NCBI GenBank assembly: GCA_025345505.1
Contig: JANVCC010000073.1
Location: 5,097,448-5,161,447 of the forward strand
Length of the DNA: 64,000 nucleotides
Source of the DNA: Todiramphus chloris collaris
Lineage: Eukaryota > Chordata > Aves > Coraciiformes > Alcedinidae
Reading direction: 5' to 3'
The notes below the pieces were generated by a model that saw only the letters and a program-made list of their open reading frames with translations, was not told where the DNA came from and searched no databases. The position numbers were made by a program, and so were the translations under genes. Positions 37,387-50,200 of this stretch are shown one piece after another. How positions within the stretch are numbered: position 1 is the first letter of the stretch; every line of letters starts with the position of its first letter.

Positions 37387-40214
37387 GTAAGAATCAGGAT
37401 GTAATCAGTTAATTGACCTTGACTTCACGTACACTTTCATCTAGTAACAGATATTTAAATGTGGAGGTAGTTGCCACTGTCCTTCACATATTGGCCTTTA
37501 GTTCTCTTCACTAATAGCTTTGGTCATTTAATAACGTATTTTGCAGCAAGGTCAGGTTAACAGAAGCTTTTATAGGCCAATATTTTACAGGGAATTGGTG
37601 AACCAAAAACTGTAATTATGCATGTGAAATAATCCCCTGAATAATTAGTGATGATTAACTGGCTGTTATCATTGAGACAGGTTATAAGGATTTGATATAA
37701 GAGGAGGTAGAAACCAACTAGCCAAACTTATGGCAAGTAAATGTTACATATTTCATAAAACTCTCCATTTACTGCCTTCTATCTAGACAATAGGGGAAGC
37801 ACAGCACTAATTGTGATTTTTTTTATCAATTGCCATCCTAATCTAAACAATTGCATATTTAGAGTGAGTGGGCACCAGTGAGCTTCAAAAAGTAGAGAGC
37901 CAGTGCACAAGTTTAAATGAGTGTTAGCAGTACTTAAAAATTATCATCTGATTAAGTATTTTATGTACAATTGTAACTATTTTCACACCAGTTCGATACT
38001 GTGCAACAGAATATAAGGTTTCTAAATGTCACCTTGCAAATTCCAAATAGCACTGAGAACAATGTATGAACGTCAAACAAATCCTGTATTGTTGAACTCA
38101 ATAACCTCCCCACCCAAAAAAAAAAAAAATTAATTGCATAAATTACATAAATTGCTAAGTAAAAAAGGAACAGGCAAAAGACAGACAGAACAGAAAATCT
38201 TTGTGAACGGATCAACTGTATTGTGGCTGAAATGTACACCTTCTCATTTGTCATTAAGCCCAAAATATATGTTCTAAAACTCTGCTTCAATTGGAATCTT
38301 CCCACACGTAGAAATGATGTACTGGAGATGTATAAGAGATTTGGGAGGAGGAGCTAGTGGTGCTCTTGAAAAGATACTTGAAATTGTAATGATGTCTTAA
38401 AAAAAAAAAGAAAATTATTCAACTATTTTAGTTCTTCTGTTTTAGGAAAGAAAGCTTCACCTCTGCAACAGAGTATTTGGAGATCAGAGAGAACCGTGTT
38501 GATTTTCTGCCTTTCTAAATAAAAGCAAAAGGCTAGGTACACAATGAGGATTTACATGTGCAAAATACTTTCTCACAGTTATGATACACCACTTGGAAAT
38601 AACAGATGTAGGCCCAAATTCCCCTGACATCTTTCAGAACAAGGGTTCAAAACCATTCCTTCCTTATCCAAAGTTTATTTCTGAAGTGTCAGGCTATGAA
38701 GTGTTCTATAAAGTGATCTGAGGTCTCTCTTAGTTTGTCCTTCTGAAATTGTTTCATTTCATATCGAATATTTAAATTTTCATTAGATCCCAGATGTTGC
38801 AGCTTTCACGAGACTGAACTAATTAGCTGTGGGGTTCAACTATCCTTCTTCAAGAGGTCTTTCTTAACCAGGCTAACTTTCACAGGGGGAGTTTTCTAGG
38901 TTTATAGACCTCAGTGCAGCATATTCCCCTACCAGTTGGCTTCAGCTCGTATCCAGTCTGCTCTCACAGGGGCTATTTACTAACGTAGCACTGTAAGGTA
39001 GCTAGTGATTATTTCAGTGAAATTGCTCTATAAACTGTCTGCCATTTCAGTCTACTTATTTTTAAGCCTGTTATGTACTTCTAGAATGAAATACTAAAGA
39101 AATTAATTAGGTCTATTTATAATTGCTTATGCAATTCCTTTAAGAATGCAAACTCACCTGGCACAAAATTAAAAGGAATAAATTTAATAAATGCTACACC
39201 TTTAATTTGAATAAAAGTCAAAATAGTCTGTAACTCTCATTCCAGATGATATATATTATTCTTACAGTGCAGAATAAATCCTGTTTTGTACAGCTAGTGC
39301 TGATTAAAAGAAATTCACCTCATTCAATTTAATAAAACCAGCTAATTTAAGAAAAGTCAGTGTATTAAAATTTACTGTACATGACAACTGTTCTCATTTT
39401 AGAATGCACCCTACCCACCTCTGTTTGATTAGATTTCTTATTATAAGCTCTGAAAAGGTTAATGAATACCTTAACAAAGCAGCGCAGGTTCTATAATTGG
39501 GTGTAATAAGCCGATATGGTGATGGGCTTCTTTGTTGATGTAATTGTAATGAGAGATCTTTGATGTGTTATAAAAACAACACCGTAAGGAGTGTAAAGAA
39601 AAAGGAGGTCTTCTATGTTCCTGCTTTACAGATAGGCTGTAGAAATGGTTTCATTTGCCAGCTGATGTAAACAGCTAACGAAGCTCTCTGTGGTTATATA
39701 TGCCATATCTGCAAGCAGGCACCTCAAAGGCAATTACTTTTCGCTCTCATAAGCAAAGACAGAAAATTTTTATTACAAGATTTCAAACTGTAAAAAGGTG
39801 TCCGCTGAGCTGCTGCTCTCTGAAACCCGGGTGTGCTTTGAGTTTGAGCTGTGGGAATCATTGCCTTCAGAGTAAATCTTTGACTTTCACATGACTTTGG
39901 TTTTCCTAGGGTAAAAATAAGAGTCTGGTCATCTTTGCTCATGCTAAGAATCCATTTTCTTGATCATTCAGAGAACTCATCTCTGAATCTGCTTTCGTTT
40001 TGCAGTGCTTTTCCTTGAATACATATGATGAATTGTACGGAGGATTAGAGTTTGAATAACACTACAGAGCTTCAAGTCAAGTCTCACTGACTGATGTGTC
40101 CTGGCATTGCATTTGGTCATCTCTTTCCTAATCGTGTAGTGCCAAACATTTTATTCTTTCATATTTTGTATTTCATGATCTTTCAACTCTAGCAGATGCT
40201 GCTGTTAATAGTTT
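37387..40214. other. Anonymous AT-rich DNA
   Basis: No exon or repeat is recognised. Many short TAATTA/TTAATT cores and a poly-A run near 38117 are present. A 114-codon minus-strand frame (37961-38305) crosses that run and has no homology I can see. Confidence 0.3.
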
Positions 40215-40610
40215 CGAATTCTCTAGACTTGCCTTTCTTGCACTGCTGAACTTCATTCTGTCTGTGTGACATTGAGTCCTCAAGGATATATACTACTTTT
40301 GTACAATACCCTGAGCTTTTTCTGCATTGATATCTCTGCTTCATCAGCAGATTTGTTAAGAACATTCTTTATTAAAAAGGATTCTCTTTAACAGTGAGGA
40401 TGTTTTTCAAGATAGGCCCAAAAATATTCTCAAACTTCTCTAAACCCCAGGTTTTTTTCTTCTGTGACTCTCCTTTTCCTTTCTAGTTGTAATTGTTTCT
40501 TGGTCTGCCTTATATTACTTTGATAATATTTTCTCTTGGAGCATCACATTAAATACTTTACTGAAATATTGATCAATAGAGGCTACTGTTTCCATTCTCT
40601 CATATGAAAA
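40215..40610 (-). repeat. Strongly decayed CR1-like sequence (minus orientation)
   Basis: Scattered blocks follow the antisense of old amniote CR1 copies: CACTGCTGAACTTCATTCTG, TCATCAGCAGATTTGTTAAG, and further along ACTTTACTGAAATATTGATC with CTACTGTTTCC. Spacing between blocks is roughly as expected, but most of the sequence between them has diverged. The call depends on pattern memory, so the boundaries are soft. Confidence 0.4.
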
Positions 40611-41202
40611 TAGTGTGGATTAGTAATAGAAATGGCTTGTGTGCAATAAACAGTGAAGGTAATTACAGTGGGAGAGGAACGGGAGGCACATGCAAGGTGA
40701 ATGGACTGAAGCAAATTATCATATTGAACAATGGAATTCAGATATGAACCAGGTTTTTAACATTTCCAATTTAAGCTCCTAGTTTTCCTATCTGCATACT
40801 GAAGTGACTGTCTGCTATCATGTAATGACTAGCACAAACCTGGGCGGGGGGGAGACTGTATACCTAGAGGTTTGACAAACTGAACATCCAAGGGTGAAAT
40901 GAATTGCTGTAATGTATGTGGGTAATGTAAGCAAGCTCTCTTGCACCTTACCTGTGAGATCTTTCTTTCAGGAAATATTTATCTGATCTTTACCCATCAC
41001 CTAGCTTCAGATAGCATTCAGTGTTTTGAATGTATTTTCATTTCAACCTCCTAAGGGTTTTGATACGTCCTGATTTTTTCTCAAAAGAACACTAAACACC
41101 TGAAATTTGTTACTACTCCACATTTACTTAGATCATGTGGCTATGTGAGTCAATGTCTTAATAATAACTATAATATTTGTAGATACAGCCATCTTTACAT
41201 AT

Positions 41203-41370
41203 ACCTAATCTGGAAGGGACCTCTGGAGATCATTTTGTCCAATCCCCCTGCTCCGGCAGGGCCACCTAGGGCTGATTACCCAGGACTATATCCAGATACA
41301 TTTTGAAATGTCTCCAAGGAGGGAGATTCTACAACTTCTCTGTTAGCCTCTAGGCACCAGTTGGTAGTAC
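41203..41370 (-). repeat. CR1 LINE, 3'-end fragment (minus orientation)
   Basis: The plus strand reads as the antisense of the CR1 3' end: GGAAGGGACCTCTGGAGATC, TGTCCAATCCCCCTGCTCC, GGCAGGGCCACCTAG, then ATGTCTCCAAGGAGGGAGATTCTACAAC. It is the counterpart of the plus-oriented copy at 3765-4142. The octamer tail expected just left of 41203 is no longer recognisable. Confidence 0.9.
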
Positions 41371-44263
41371 TAGTGTGAACAGTCCCTTACTATGTACCTA
41401 TGTGATCTGAGTGCACTTAAGTAAACCAGACTGCAGATGGACAAAATTTTTCAAAGTCTAACTTGCATAAGTGGTTTAAACTAACATCATTTTCTTAAAA
41501 TTTGCAGAATGATTGTTTAACATTATAGTTGTTAATATATTATCAAAAGAACTTTCCACTTTAAATTTACCGTTTATCTGTGTAATTGAAGAAAGGGAAA
41601 ATTAAAAGTTCGGCATATATATGATCTGTATTTGTTTCTCTCCTACCTGTTTCCCCTGGTTGAGTCAAGCTGTAGGGAAAGAATTTGATTGAAGTACCTT
41701 TATGCATTTAGTATAACACTCACTTTTATAGAGAGAATTTCTGAATTAATTCTGCTTAAAGTCTCTTCCAATTCAAATTCATCATTTGTTGTTACATATT
41801 TCCAGTAGGGCCTGTGCTATTCATAGTCTTGTATAAAAAGGACATGGGTTTGACCCAAAGAACTTGTCTCTTTTAAATGAGAGCAAAATATGTTGTATCT
41901 GTATCTGTACTACTGCGTCCCTCTGAAATCTGAGTCTTAAAACCACCATTTTAAATAGATAATTGAGTCTTTCATCAGAGTGTGAGGTGGACTGAATAAA
42001 CACAGAGTATTGCTTCAGCGAGAGTACAGTTTCAACTCATATTCTCTGTAATTGTAAATATGATTTATGCATAGTTTGGACTTATATGAATATATACCTG
42101 TTTCTGTCAACTGCTTGTCAGCTGGTGTAAATTGTGATTGTTCCCTAAGCCAGTGAACCCATGAATGTTTGCATCAGGTTGACATGTGCTTGAATAATGT
42201 GCTAGTAGCTTGGAGTGACCGTGGAGGGGAACTGCAGAAATGAACTTCAGTGAGTGCCAGCCAGTGGTTTTGAATGGACCTCTCAGGCTACAAAATAAAT
42301 TTGTATTCCTGGTGTAGAGTTTCTTGCTATTACCAGCAAAAACGCAACCATTTCATATCAATAAGATACATGGAAGGAATAAGCAATGTGAGAAAAAGAA
42401 GCAAGAAGCCGCATCTATCACCTTCCAATCCATTTGGATTTTAATGAAAACTGCTTGTTTATGAGGATGAAAATACATGAGAAGCAAAATTCCTGCATTC
42501 TCATTCAGTGTTCTTTTTTATTTTTAAAAACATCATAATGTCACAGGCAACTCAGAGTCCCTTGCATCTTGGTAAAAGAGGCATTTTTCTCAAAATTAGA
42601 CTTAGCCTTTGTTTCTTTCCTATTTGTCACTGCATTGTTGCACATAGCATATAAACAGCACTGGAGAAACGTACTCGCCAGTCAGCCAGCACCTGCTTAA
42701 AAAATATTTTGGGTTAGAAGAAGTGAATTTGAATATGAAAAATATATGCCGCACTTCTGAGCTCCACTCATTAGTTTGTCATCAGAAAAAAGACCTTATT
42801 GTGTCATAGTAGGCAGCAGTGACACATGGAGTGATGGACTAATTCACTCGACTGATGAGTGCTTTCAGCTGAGTCAATAATAAAGATTATAACCTATCAT
42901 AGTGGAAAACACATAGAATTTACTTAATCAGTTACTGGGAGTTGAAAACAAAACAAAATGAAAACTCATTCAGTGTCTGCATTCGAGGGAATATTTTTAT
43001 TTGTCTAGAGAATTACTTCATCACTCCACTGGCTGATAGAAATGCAAGGGGTCAGTCGTGGGATTCGCTTTCACGCGGAAGATTCATTGTTTCAGGTTTT
43101 GCCTGTTGTCTTCCTAATTGGAGTGCTCAAGTCATTTATTTTGATGTGGTACGTACGTTCCTTCAGGCCCCTGTACATTCCCTTTTCTGTTTAGAAGGAG
43201 AATTTGAGTATGGCATTCTTTTCCCCTTGATGTTTAGCTGATACTTTCCTGTAAAATACAGATGCTATTTTTTTTGCGGTGAGACATGTTGAGAGTAATA
43301 GCACAGCAGTGGCAAAATGATGCTAAGTGTAATGGAAAGTTAATGGGAGGATACTCTGGCTACTGCTCGGCAAGCTCGTGTCAGAGGGATTACAATAACC
43401 AGTATTATTTCTATTATCTGAGGCCTGTTATGATCTTCTGAGTGCAACTGTGGTTTAAAAGTAGGGATGGGATGTTGTATTGAAAAATTACTGTAATAGA
43501 GGACTATAGAGTTCAGTGTAATTTTGAATGATTACAGCACTGTTTCTATACTACTTTTAAAAATCATGGCCCCACAAAGGTTGGTGACATCTCAGCATTG
43601 TATTTAGAGCAGGAGAGTATACATCAATCTTTCTCTAAAATAGAATGAACAGAATATGGTTCACTGCTATTTACAGATTCCCAGAGAGTTTAAAGAAGAT
43701 TGAAAGATGACAATAAAATGGTAGCAATTCAGTTTAGGACAATGAAGTACTCACATTCCTCCCATGTTTGTCCATGCACTTTCTGTAGACAAAAAGTGGG
43801 CATTTGACATTCTCAGACTCTTTACTGGCTTGTTTATTCACCAATTCATCGTTTACTTTCACTTGCACATCATCCCCTATCTGCTTAATAAATAATACAC
43901 ATAACTAAGTGCATTCCTTTGCAGGTAATGTAAGTAACTGACTTCAAAGCACTTCGTGCTAGATTAGTTCTGTATATAGGAACATTACTTAGCTGACCAG
44001 GACAGTGAACAAAAATCCGTGACTGCCAATTTTTTTCTGTTTGAGACTAAACAAATTTATTTCGGCTGATTTGTACTAGTTATCCCATTATCTAACCCCA
44101 GATGAAGCAAATTTAATCTGAAACTTCAGTAGATTTGTATGTTGCTTTGAAAAGTGTATAGGAGGATGAAATAAGAGGAATACTTACAGTACAAAAGAAA
44201 AAAGGTTGCAAAATTATATTTTAATAAGAAACCAAAGTGCTCAGAAGGAAGCTATGAAAGAAC

Positions 44264-44324
44264 TGGAGACTTGAAGATGCAAGTTCACAGTCTTGTCTTG
44301 GAGACCTGAAGGTGCAAGTTTACC
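44264..44324 (+). repeat. Imperfect tandem repeat, period 35 bp
   Basis: TGGAGACTTGAAGATGCAAG at 44264 recurs as TGGAGACCTGAAGGTGCAAG at 44299, differing at two positions over those 20 bases. Confidence 0.75.
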
Positions 44325-46186
44325 CTCATCTTTAAAATAAAAAAATAATAGTTAACCCCTATCAAAGAGGTTTGCAAATTACTGTTTTTCGTATTGTTTT
44401 CCTCTGGTCCACTGTTGGACACATTCTTAGTAGCATATCTTCAGATGCTCTTCTAAACTCAACCGAACATCTTCCTTTATAAAACTCTAACAGGAAGATC
44501 AGAGATTGAAACATAAAAAGCACAGCTAGTAAGGTACCTGAACTTAAAATTATTGAATGCCATGTGATTTACACTGTGAACTAATAAGGCATTAATCAGC
44601 AGTAATCCTAAATGATGTCCTTGAAATGATAGTGATCAAGTAAGAGCAAGTAGTAGGAAGACTTTAATATCTGTATTCCCCCAGTTTGGGATTTTAGCCT
44701 TTGCTCCGATAGGGTCACATCATTAACTAGTGTCACCAAGTAGAGGTTATTCTGTAAGGAAATACTGTTAATTGCCTCAATGGTGTAGGATGTTACTAAC
44801 GTAAGATACAACCTATCTACATGTGGAATAAAGACCTGGACAGAGCTTTTCTTGTTCCTTTGTGGTTTTGAGTTTCTAATGATGATGGGCTTTAAACACA
44901 GGCACCTGATTTTCCAGGCTCCTCATAAGGTTTAATTCTTGTTCAAACTCTCTGTGCCAATACTGCTCTCTGCAGTGTGTTCATTACCAATGTCTGCAAC
45001 TTAGAATGGATGTTAAAGATGCAGAGAAGCTCAGCAAGCTCAATGGAGTATAATTAAAGAGAAAATGCAATTCATAGAGAAAACATTCAAGGATCCATGT
45101 TTTGAAGTGTTTATCTAATACAAGATGTTGACCAGATTTTTCCCTAAATGTCAGTGTAGTAGAAAGTGCCAAACAGATATGCCATCACTCTTGCAGAGAA
45201 AGGTTTAAAAGTATATACCAAAAATGTCTTATAAATGGAAGCTGAATTGCAACAAATTCAGGGTAGGGATGAGATACCATTAAAAAGTGATAATGAGTTA
45301 GTTCTTAGAAAAACTTCCCAGCAGATATTTACTTTCAATCAGGTTTATAATTTTTCCTATAAGAAACATTCTTTTGAAATGGTAATTTATTATTAGTATC
45401 AAGAAAAAATGATAGCTGTTTAACAGAGCTTTTTCATATCAAGTGAATATTGCCTGTTTATGCCCCCCTTCAGAAAGGCTGGCTGATTATTTAAGTTATT
45501 GTTTTATTGTTGGCTCTTGACAGATTCCAACGTTAGGAAGGCAGGCCAGTGATTCTTTGGATGTTCTTTTTTCTCTTCCTGTAGCCCTTTACCTGTTTTT
45601 TTTTCCAGTAGGTTTTCAGGTATATTTCAAGTATTAGAGGGAAGATTCTCAGCTGAAGAAGTTGTCCACTCTGAGATCTTCAGTACTTAGGGTGATCAGG
45701 TGCAGTGATGCATTCCTAAAGTATTGTCCCATTTCAACTGAGTTAAAGATGTACAAATTCTTAGAACTCTTGTGGCAATCATCTGTTTGGAAGAATCAGC
45801 TCAGTCCACCGGTATGTAGCCACTTTTAGCACTGTTCTGGGTGGTCACATGGTCATGCTTGAGTACCTACAGCATTGAGCTTCCAAGCAGTGTTCTCGCA
45901 AGGCAGGTGGTAGGATCTATTCTCAGAGAACTAAGAATTTTAAGTGTAGGAATTAAGACCTCAAAACCTGTTCCTTGATGTCTGTTTTGTCTATGTACTG
46001 TCTGCTCTGTTTACATACTGCTGTGAAAATATTTATTGGTTGGGTTTTTTCCTACAAGACAGAGTTAATCTGGAAAGCATGAAGAGAGGTTGGAAGGCTT
46101 GAAAGAGTAGTTCTGCTCTGATGAAAATAATGTCAGGTCTATAATGCTCTGAATATTTTGAAATTAAAGAGAAAGTAGAAATCTTC

Positions 46187-46209
46187 TTTTTTTTTTTTTT
46201 TTTTTTTTT
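46187..46209 (+). repeat. Poly-T tract, 23 bp
   Basis: Uninterrupted run of 23 T, the longest homopolymer in the window. It lies inside a minus-strand open frame as a Lys run, which argues against that frame being coding. Confidence 0.95.
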
Positions 46210-46733
46210 AAATTGGGTTATGAAAGCTCTGGGGATGAATAAGTTTCGTCCTTCTCTGCAAAGAATTATCATAGCTTTATTAAACCCAATCGAGAGAGAA
46301 ATCAGTCTTCTCCTGTAATAGGCTTTAGGTAGAGGGGACAAAATTCTGAAGGTGTCACACAAGTTTAACTGCATTTTTCCAAAGTTCAAGCACATTATTT
46401 TTGCTGTAATACCAGCCGGCATTATTAAAATACCAGAAGACTTGGACTCTCAAACGGCTGTTAAAATGATCTACTGCACACTGTCCTCACAAGTTCAAGG
46501 GGGCATTCTTGTGGTCATATTTCTTCTCCAGGCTCATGAGTCTGTCGGGATTGTGAGGGTTCAGTAAGTACCCTCGATAGATGAGGTGAATGCATTAAAG
46601 GTCTGTTTAACAGTGCTGTGTTTGGATCGGTGTGTCTGATATGAACTGTTAACGCAGAACACGAATATCTGCGTCCAGACCTACTTTTAAAAAAACCCAA
46701 CTTATATAGTAGTTCTGTACGGAAATAACATAA

Positions 46734-46738
46734 GGGTT
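46734..46738 (+). repeat. Left target-site duplication of the solo LTR
   Basis: GGGTT, identical to 47208-47212 on the other side of the LTR. Confidence 0.88.
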
Positions 46739-47207
46739 TGTAGTGGGTCTGGCTGGGCTGCTTTTCCCCATCCAGCCCTCATGCTGTAGCACTGGGAGCT
46801 GGAGGGTGTTGATAACACACCCGTGTTGTGACTGCCGGTGCTCGCACGGCACCAGAGGATGGGGAGCAGGAGGGGGGAGAAGATACAACCAGCCTGAGCT
46901 GACCAGTGGGCTATTCCATACCATATGACGTCAGCTCAACTATAAAGGGAGAGGGCAGGAGGAGGATGGGGGGGCATTCTGCTTTGTCCTCCAAGCGGCT
47001 GCTGCGTGTTCCTGGAGCCCTGCTTCCTGGACTTGGCCCGACATCGCCTGTGGACGGGAAGTAGAAAATAACATCTTGTCTATCATAACCCACACCCCTG
47101 TGCTTTGCGTCTTATTCTCTCCCTGCGTGCTGTGCTGAAGGGGGTCGGGGGGAGTGATAGAAGGGCTGGGTGGGCACCTGGTGCCGTGCCGGGGTCAACC
47201 CACCACA
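46739..47207 (+). mobile_element. Solo LTR of an avian endogenous retrovirus (ERVL-like, class III)
   Basis: The 469-bp unit starts TGTAGTGGGTCTGG and ends GGGTCAACCCACCACA, so the ends form the TG...CA inverted pair TGTAGTGGGT / ACCCACCACA. It is flanked by a perfect 5-bp direct repeat GGGTT (46734-46738 and 47208-47212); 5 bp is typical of ERVL integration. Internally the block ATTCCATACCATATGACGTC and a TATA box are in the order seen in the abundant avian ERVL LTR family, and these fix the orientation as plus. The part after the promoter (ATAACATCTTGTCTATC, AACCCACACCCC) resembles that family's R/U5. No internal retroviral genes are present, so it is a solo LTR left by recombination between two LTRs. 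It is much more GC-rich than its surroundings, and open frames across it are incidental. Confidence 0.9.
46926..46947 (+). promoter_or_regulatory. LTR promoter core: palindromic CRE plus TATA box
   Basis: A full cAMP-response element TGACGTCA lies at 46926-46933 and TATAAAG at 46941-46947, only 7 bp apart. The upstream flank ATTCCATACCATA belongs to the conserved block of this LTR family. The spacing suggests a transcription start near 46970. Both sites are intact, so the LTR may still act as a promoter or enhancer; that is inference. Confidence 0.7.
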
Positions 47208-47212
47208 GGGTT
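47208..47212 (+). repeat. Right target-site duplication of the solo LTR
   Basis: GGGTT, identical to 46734-46738. Confidence 0.88.
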
Positions 47213-50200
47213 CCAGCCATAATCTTTTGCATTTCCCCACAAGCAAAGACAAGTGTAGACATATGTATTAGAACTTTCCGAGTATCTAATATTTATTGAT
47301 ATTTAAAAGCAGTGGAAAGCTATGGAGCAGAGATTGAGTTCAAAAAAGAGAACTAATTATAGCTTTGTGGAAATGTCATTTTTGTTTTGTAGTTGAGGTT
47401 GGAAGAAGTGGAAGAAAGATTGTAAATTTGTACATGTTGTGACTGCTTGGTCAGAGGATGAAGTCTCCTGAAAGATTGAAAGAGAAGAATATGTCATAAC
47501 AAAGGTCTTAATTCAGTAGAGAAGTTTATATTACTTGCAAGTTGGTCACATAGAACACTCAACTTTTTTCTTTATTAAAATGAAAAATAATGTCTCAAGA
47601 AATAGAAAGCTTTGCCCATACTTGAGGTAATATGGAGGGAGGGGAGAAGTGACAATGTACTCTTGAAGAATACAATTCTGAAAATAAGTGTCAATGTTCT
47701 GAGGCCAAATATAATTTATCCCTGTGTATGAAAGGTAGGTTTAAAGCTTGCCTTTAGGTGAGAAGGGGTTAGGTGAAAGCAGATACTTTGTCATATGTGC
47801 ATGACATTAAATAGGTCATTAACACAGACCATATTTTCAAAATATGAAATCCGGAAGGGTTCATAAAAATAATACAAGAATAATCTCTCTTACAATAAAA
47901 AAAAAAGAAGAAAAGAAAAAAAGAGAAGCCTGTCTCTTTATTTTTTCCAAGAGGAAAAATAACTTCTGAAAAAAAATACCTAGATGTGCGCATGAGAGAA
48001 GATCTTGACATAAGTTTCAAACTAGTAGATAAAGGCATAACTACATCAGTGAGGAAACAGTAACACAAGAACTAAAGCATTGGTTTTTAATAGGGCCATT
48101 AAGCATTCTAGCAATATGGACATGTAGAATGAAAAGTCAACATTTGATTCTGTGAGACCACTCCCTTACAATTACAGGTAACGGTATGATCCAGTCACTC
48201 TCAGCTTTGTGAATTAAGCTTGGAAGCATGCGAAGAAATAACTTTCCTGAATGTTCCTGCACTGTGCAGGCTGGAAACATTTACACATTGAATATTATAG
48301 ACGTAAGACACATTTATGAGGCCAAAACCTAAACCTCCTGTTTGCAACAGAAAGAGAATAGGCCTCACTGCTGTGCTACATAACAGCAGGGAGGTGGGTG
48401 AGATACCCGGGTGATGCTAGGAAGTCAACCGTGGTAAAGATAAAACCAGATCTCTGTGAGGGAATAAGATGGAGTTGATGATGCTTGAAGTCATTAAAGA
48501 AACCCCGTAATTTTTTCAAAAGATAAACTGTACTTCTAACATGATTTTTAATCTGGGCCTGTGCTATGCAGGAGGCTGAAACATGATGTAAGAGGGGTCC
48601 CCTTTGTCCTTAAAATCTATGCATGTATGGAATAGAAGGTTAAATGTAGTGAGCTGTCAGACATTCTAAAGAAAAATGTTGTAAAACACATTAGACAATA
48701 CTATTTTTCAATTATCTGAGACACGGTGAAGCGATCCAGGCTGATATAAAGAAAAAAGGCAGGAGTGGTGTGTCTCTTCCAGAAGAACACACAGGACAGA
48801 GCAGTAACGTTAGGCTAATGGGGCATCTTGTGCAAAGCTTGAGACTTTCAGTGCTAGATCCAGAGATAAAAAACAGTACTAAACACCTTTGCAACATCAG
48901 AATCAAAACAGAAAAAACATTTCTCCCTCCGCGTTATTCCTGAGACATTTAAAGTATTTCCGAGAGTTCTAAATGCCAGTAGCTGGATTGTGTTGTCATT
49001 CTCATTATATCATCATCTAATGAGCATCTAGAAAGTGGCTTAATCACAATTATTTTGACGAGTCACCTTGCAATTATCTTTGCTATATTGACAAATTATG
49101 CCATTTTGTCATAGGTACTTCGAATAATTACAGCACTTGTCAGAAATCTCTAAATCAGATTCTTTCATGCATAAGAATACTTAAAAAAAAAAAATCCTGT
49201 ATCTAACTGCCATTATATGCTGTCCTTGATGTGGCATCAAATCACTTCTGTCGACAGGTGATAGCATTACAGATAAAGAAGCCTATTTTACCAAAGGATT
49301 ATGCCTGTCAGGGCCTGGGAGATCTTGTGTCGTCCTGAAGCTGATTACGCTGTTCTTTGTGGAAGTTTTGGGAGCTGGGGATCAGACTGGATGACAAGGC
49401 TATCACAATGACTTTGCATCTTGCCCTAGTTTAATAGAAATGGACACACAGGGTTTTTTTTTTCCATTTTAAAATTCTGTATTTGAGATTGTGAGTTACC
49501 ACTCGACTCTTGAACAGCATGCTTGTGATAGACACATTACATTTTGTCCCCTTCTGGTTGTTAAACAAGTTTATAGGATGAAGCAAACGAATGTCACTTC
49601 TCGTCAGCTCTGTGATGGTAATGTGATGCTGCTTCTCAAACCTGAGACAGAGCTGTTTTGTTGCATTCCATCTGCGTCTAGGTTATTCAAAATTTAGAAT
49701 CCTCCTACTGTTTTGATAGATGGGACATATAGAACTTTTTTTTTTTTTTAAACCTGAAGACTGAAGGAAATGGCATTTTCACTGTTTTAAATTTCTGTGA
49801 TAGGATGCATATAGCTGAAGTCAAGCCATTCTGGGAAACTGGGACTGTTCCAAGCCAGTCTGCTTCATTTTATAGGAGAAGACTCATCTATTTGCAGTGG
49901 TATCTTTCTCCAAAGCCCAGATACAAGGGCTAAGACAGACCTGAGCGTGACTGATCGTTCACTCTGCTGCTAGCTCACCACATCAGTGAGCTGCTCACCT
50001 ACTCAGGAGACCTGCTTATAAATCCCCTAAGAAAGACTTCAGGATACACACGTATCTTCGAGTCACAAGATTTTTAGAAATTAAATATGAGGAAATCAAG
50101 AAGCTTAAGCCATCCTAGTTTACAGATGTGTCTGCTCTGAGGCCTCCTGGTACTTGAAGGAGTCGTCCAGCATAACGCAAGGGTCAATGAGAAAGATCTG

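Larger units (their letters stand above)
41371..46733. other. Anonymous DNA with a small imperfect tandem repeat and a poly-T
   Basis: No exon is recognised. It contains the 35-bp-period repeat at 44264-44324 and the poly-T at 46187-46209. A 99-codon frame at 42942-43241 and a 129-codon minus-strand frame crossing the poly-T (46033-46422) have no recognisable homology. Confidence 0.3.

Noticed and set aside
40950-41110. Possible minus-strand exon before a good donor (CACAG|GTAAGG on the minus strand)
   Set aside because: From the nearest strong acceptor (before GACGTATC) all three frames hit stops.
46033-46422. 129-codon minus-strand frame
   Set aside because: It contains a Lys run encoded by the 23-bp poly-T and has no homology; homopolymer length is also unstable.
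46743-47299. Open frames of 60-91 codons around 46.7-47.3 kb
   Set aside because: They fall in the GC-rich solo LTR, which carries regulatory sequence and no retroviral gene.
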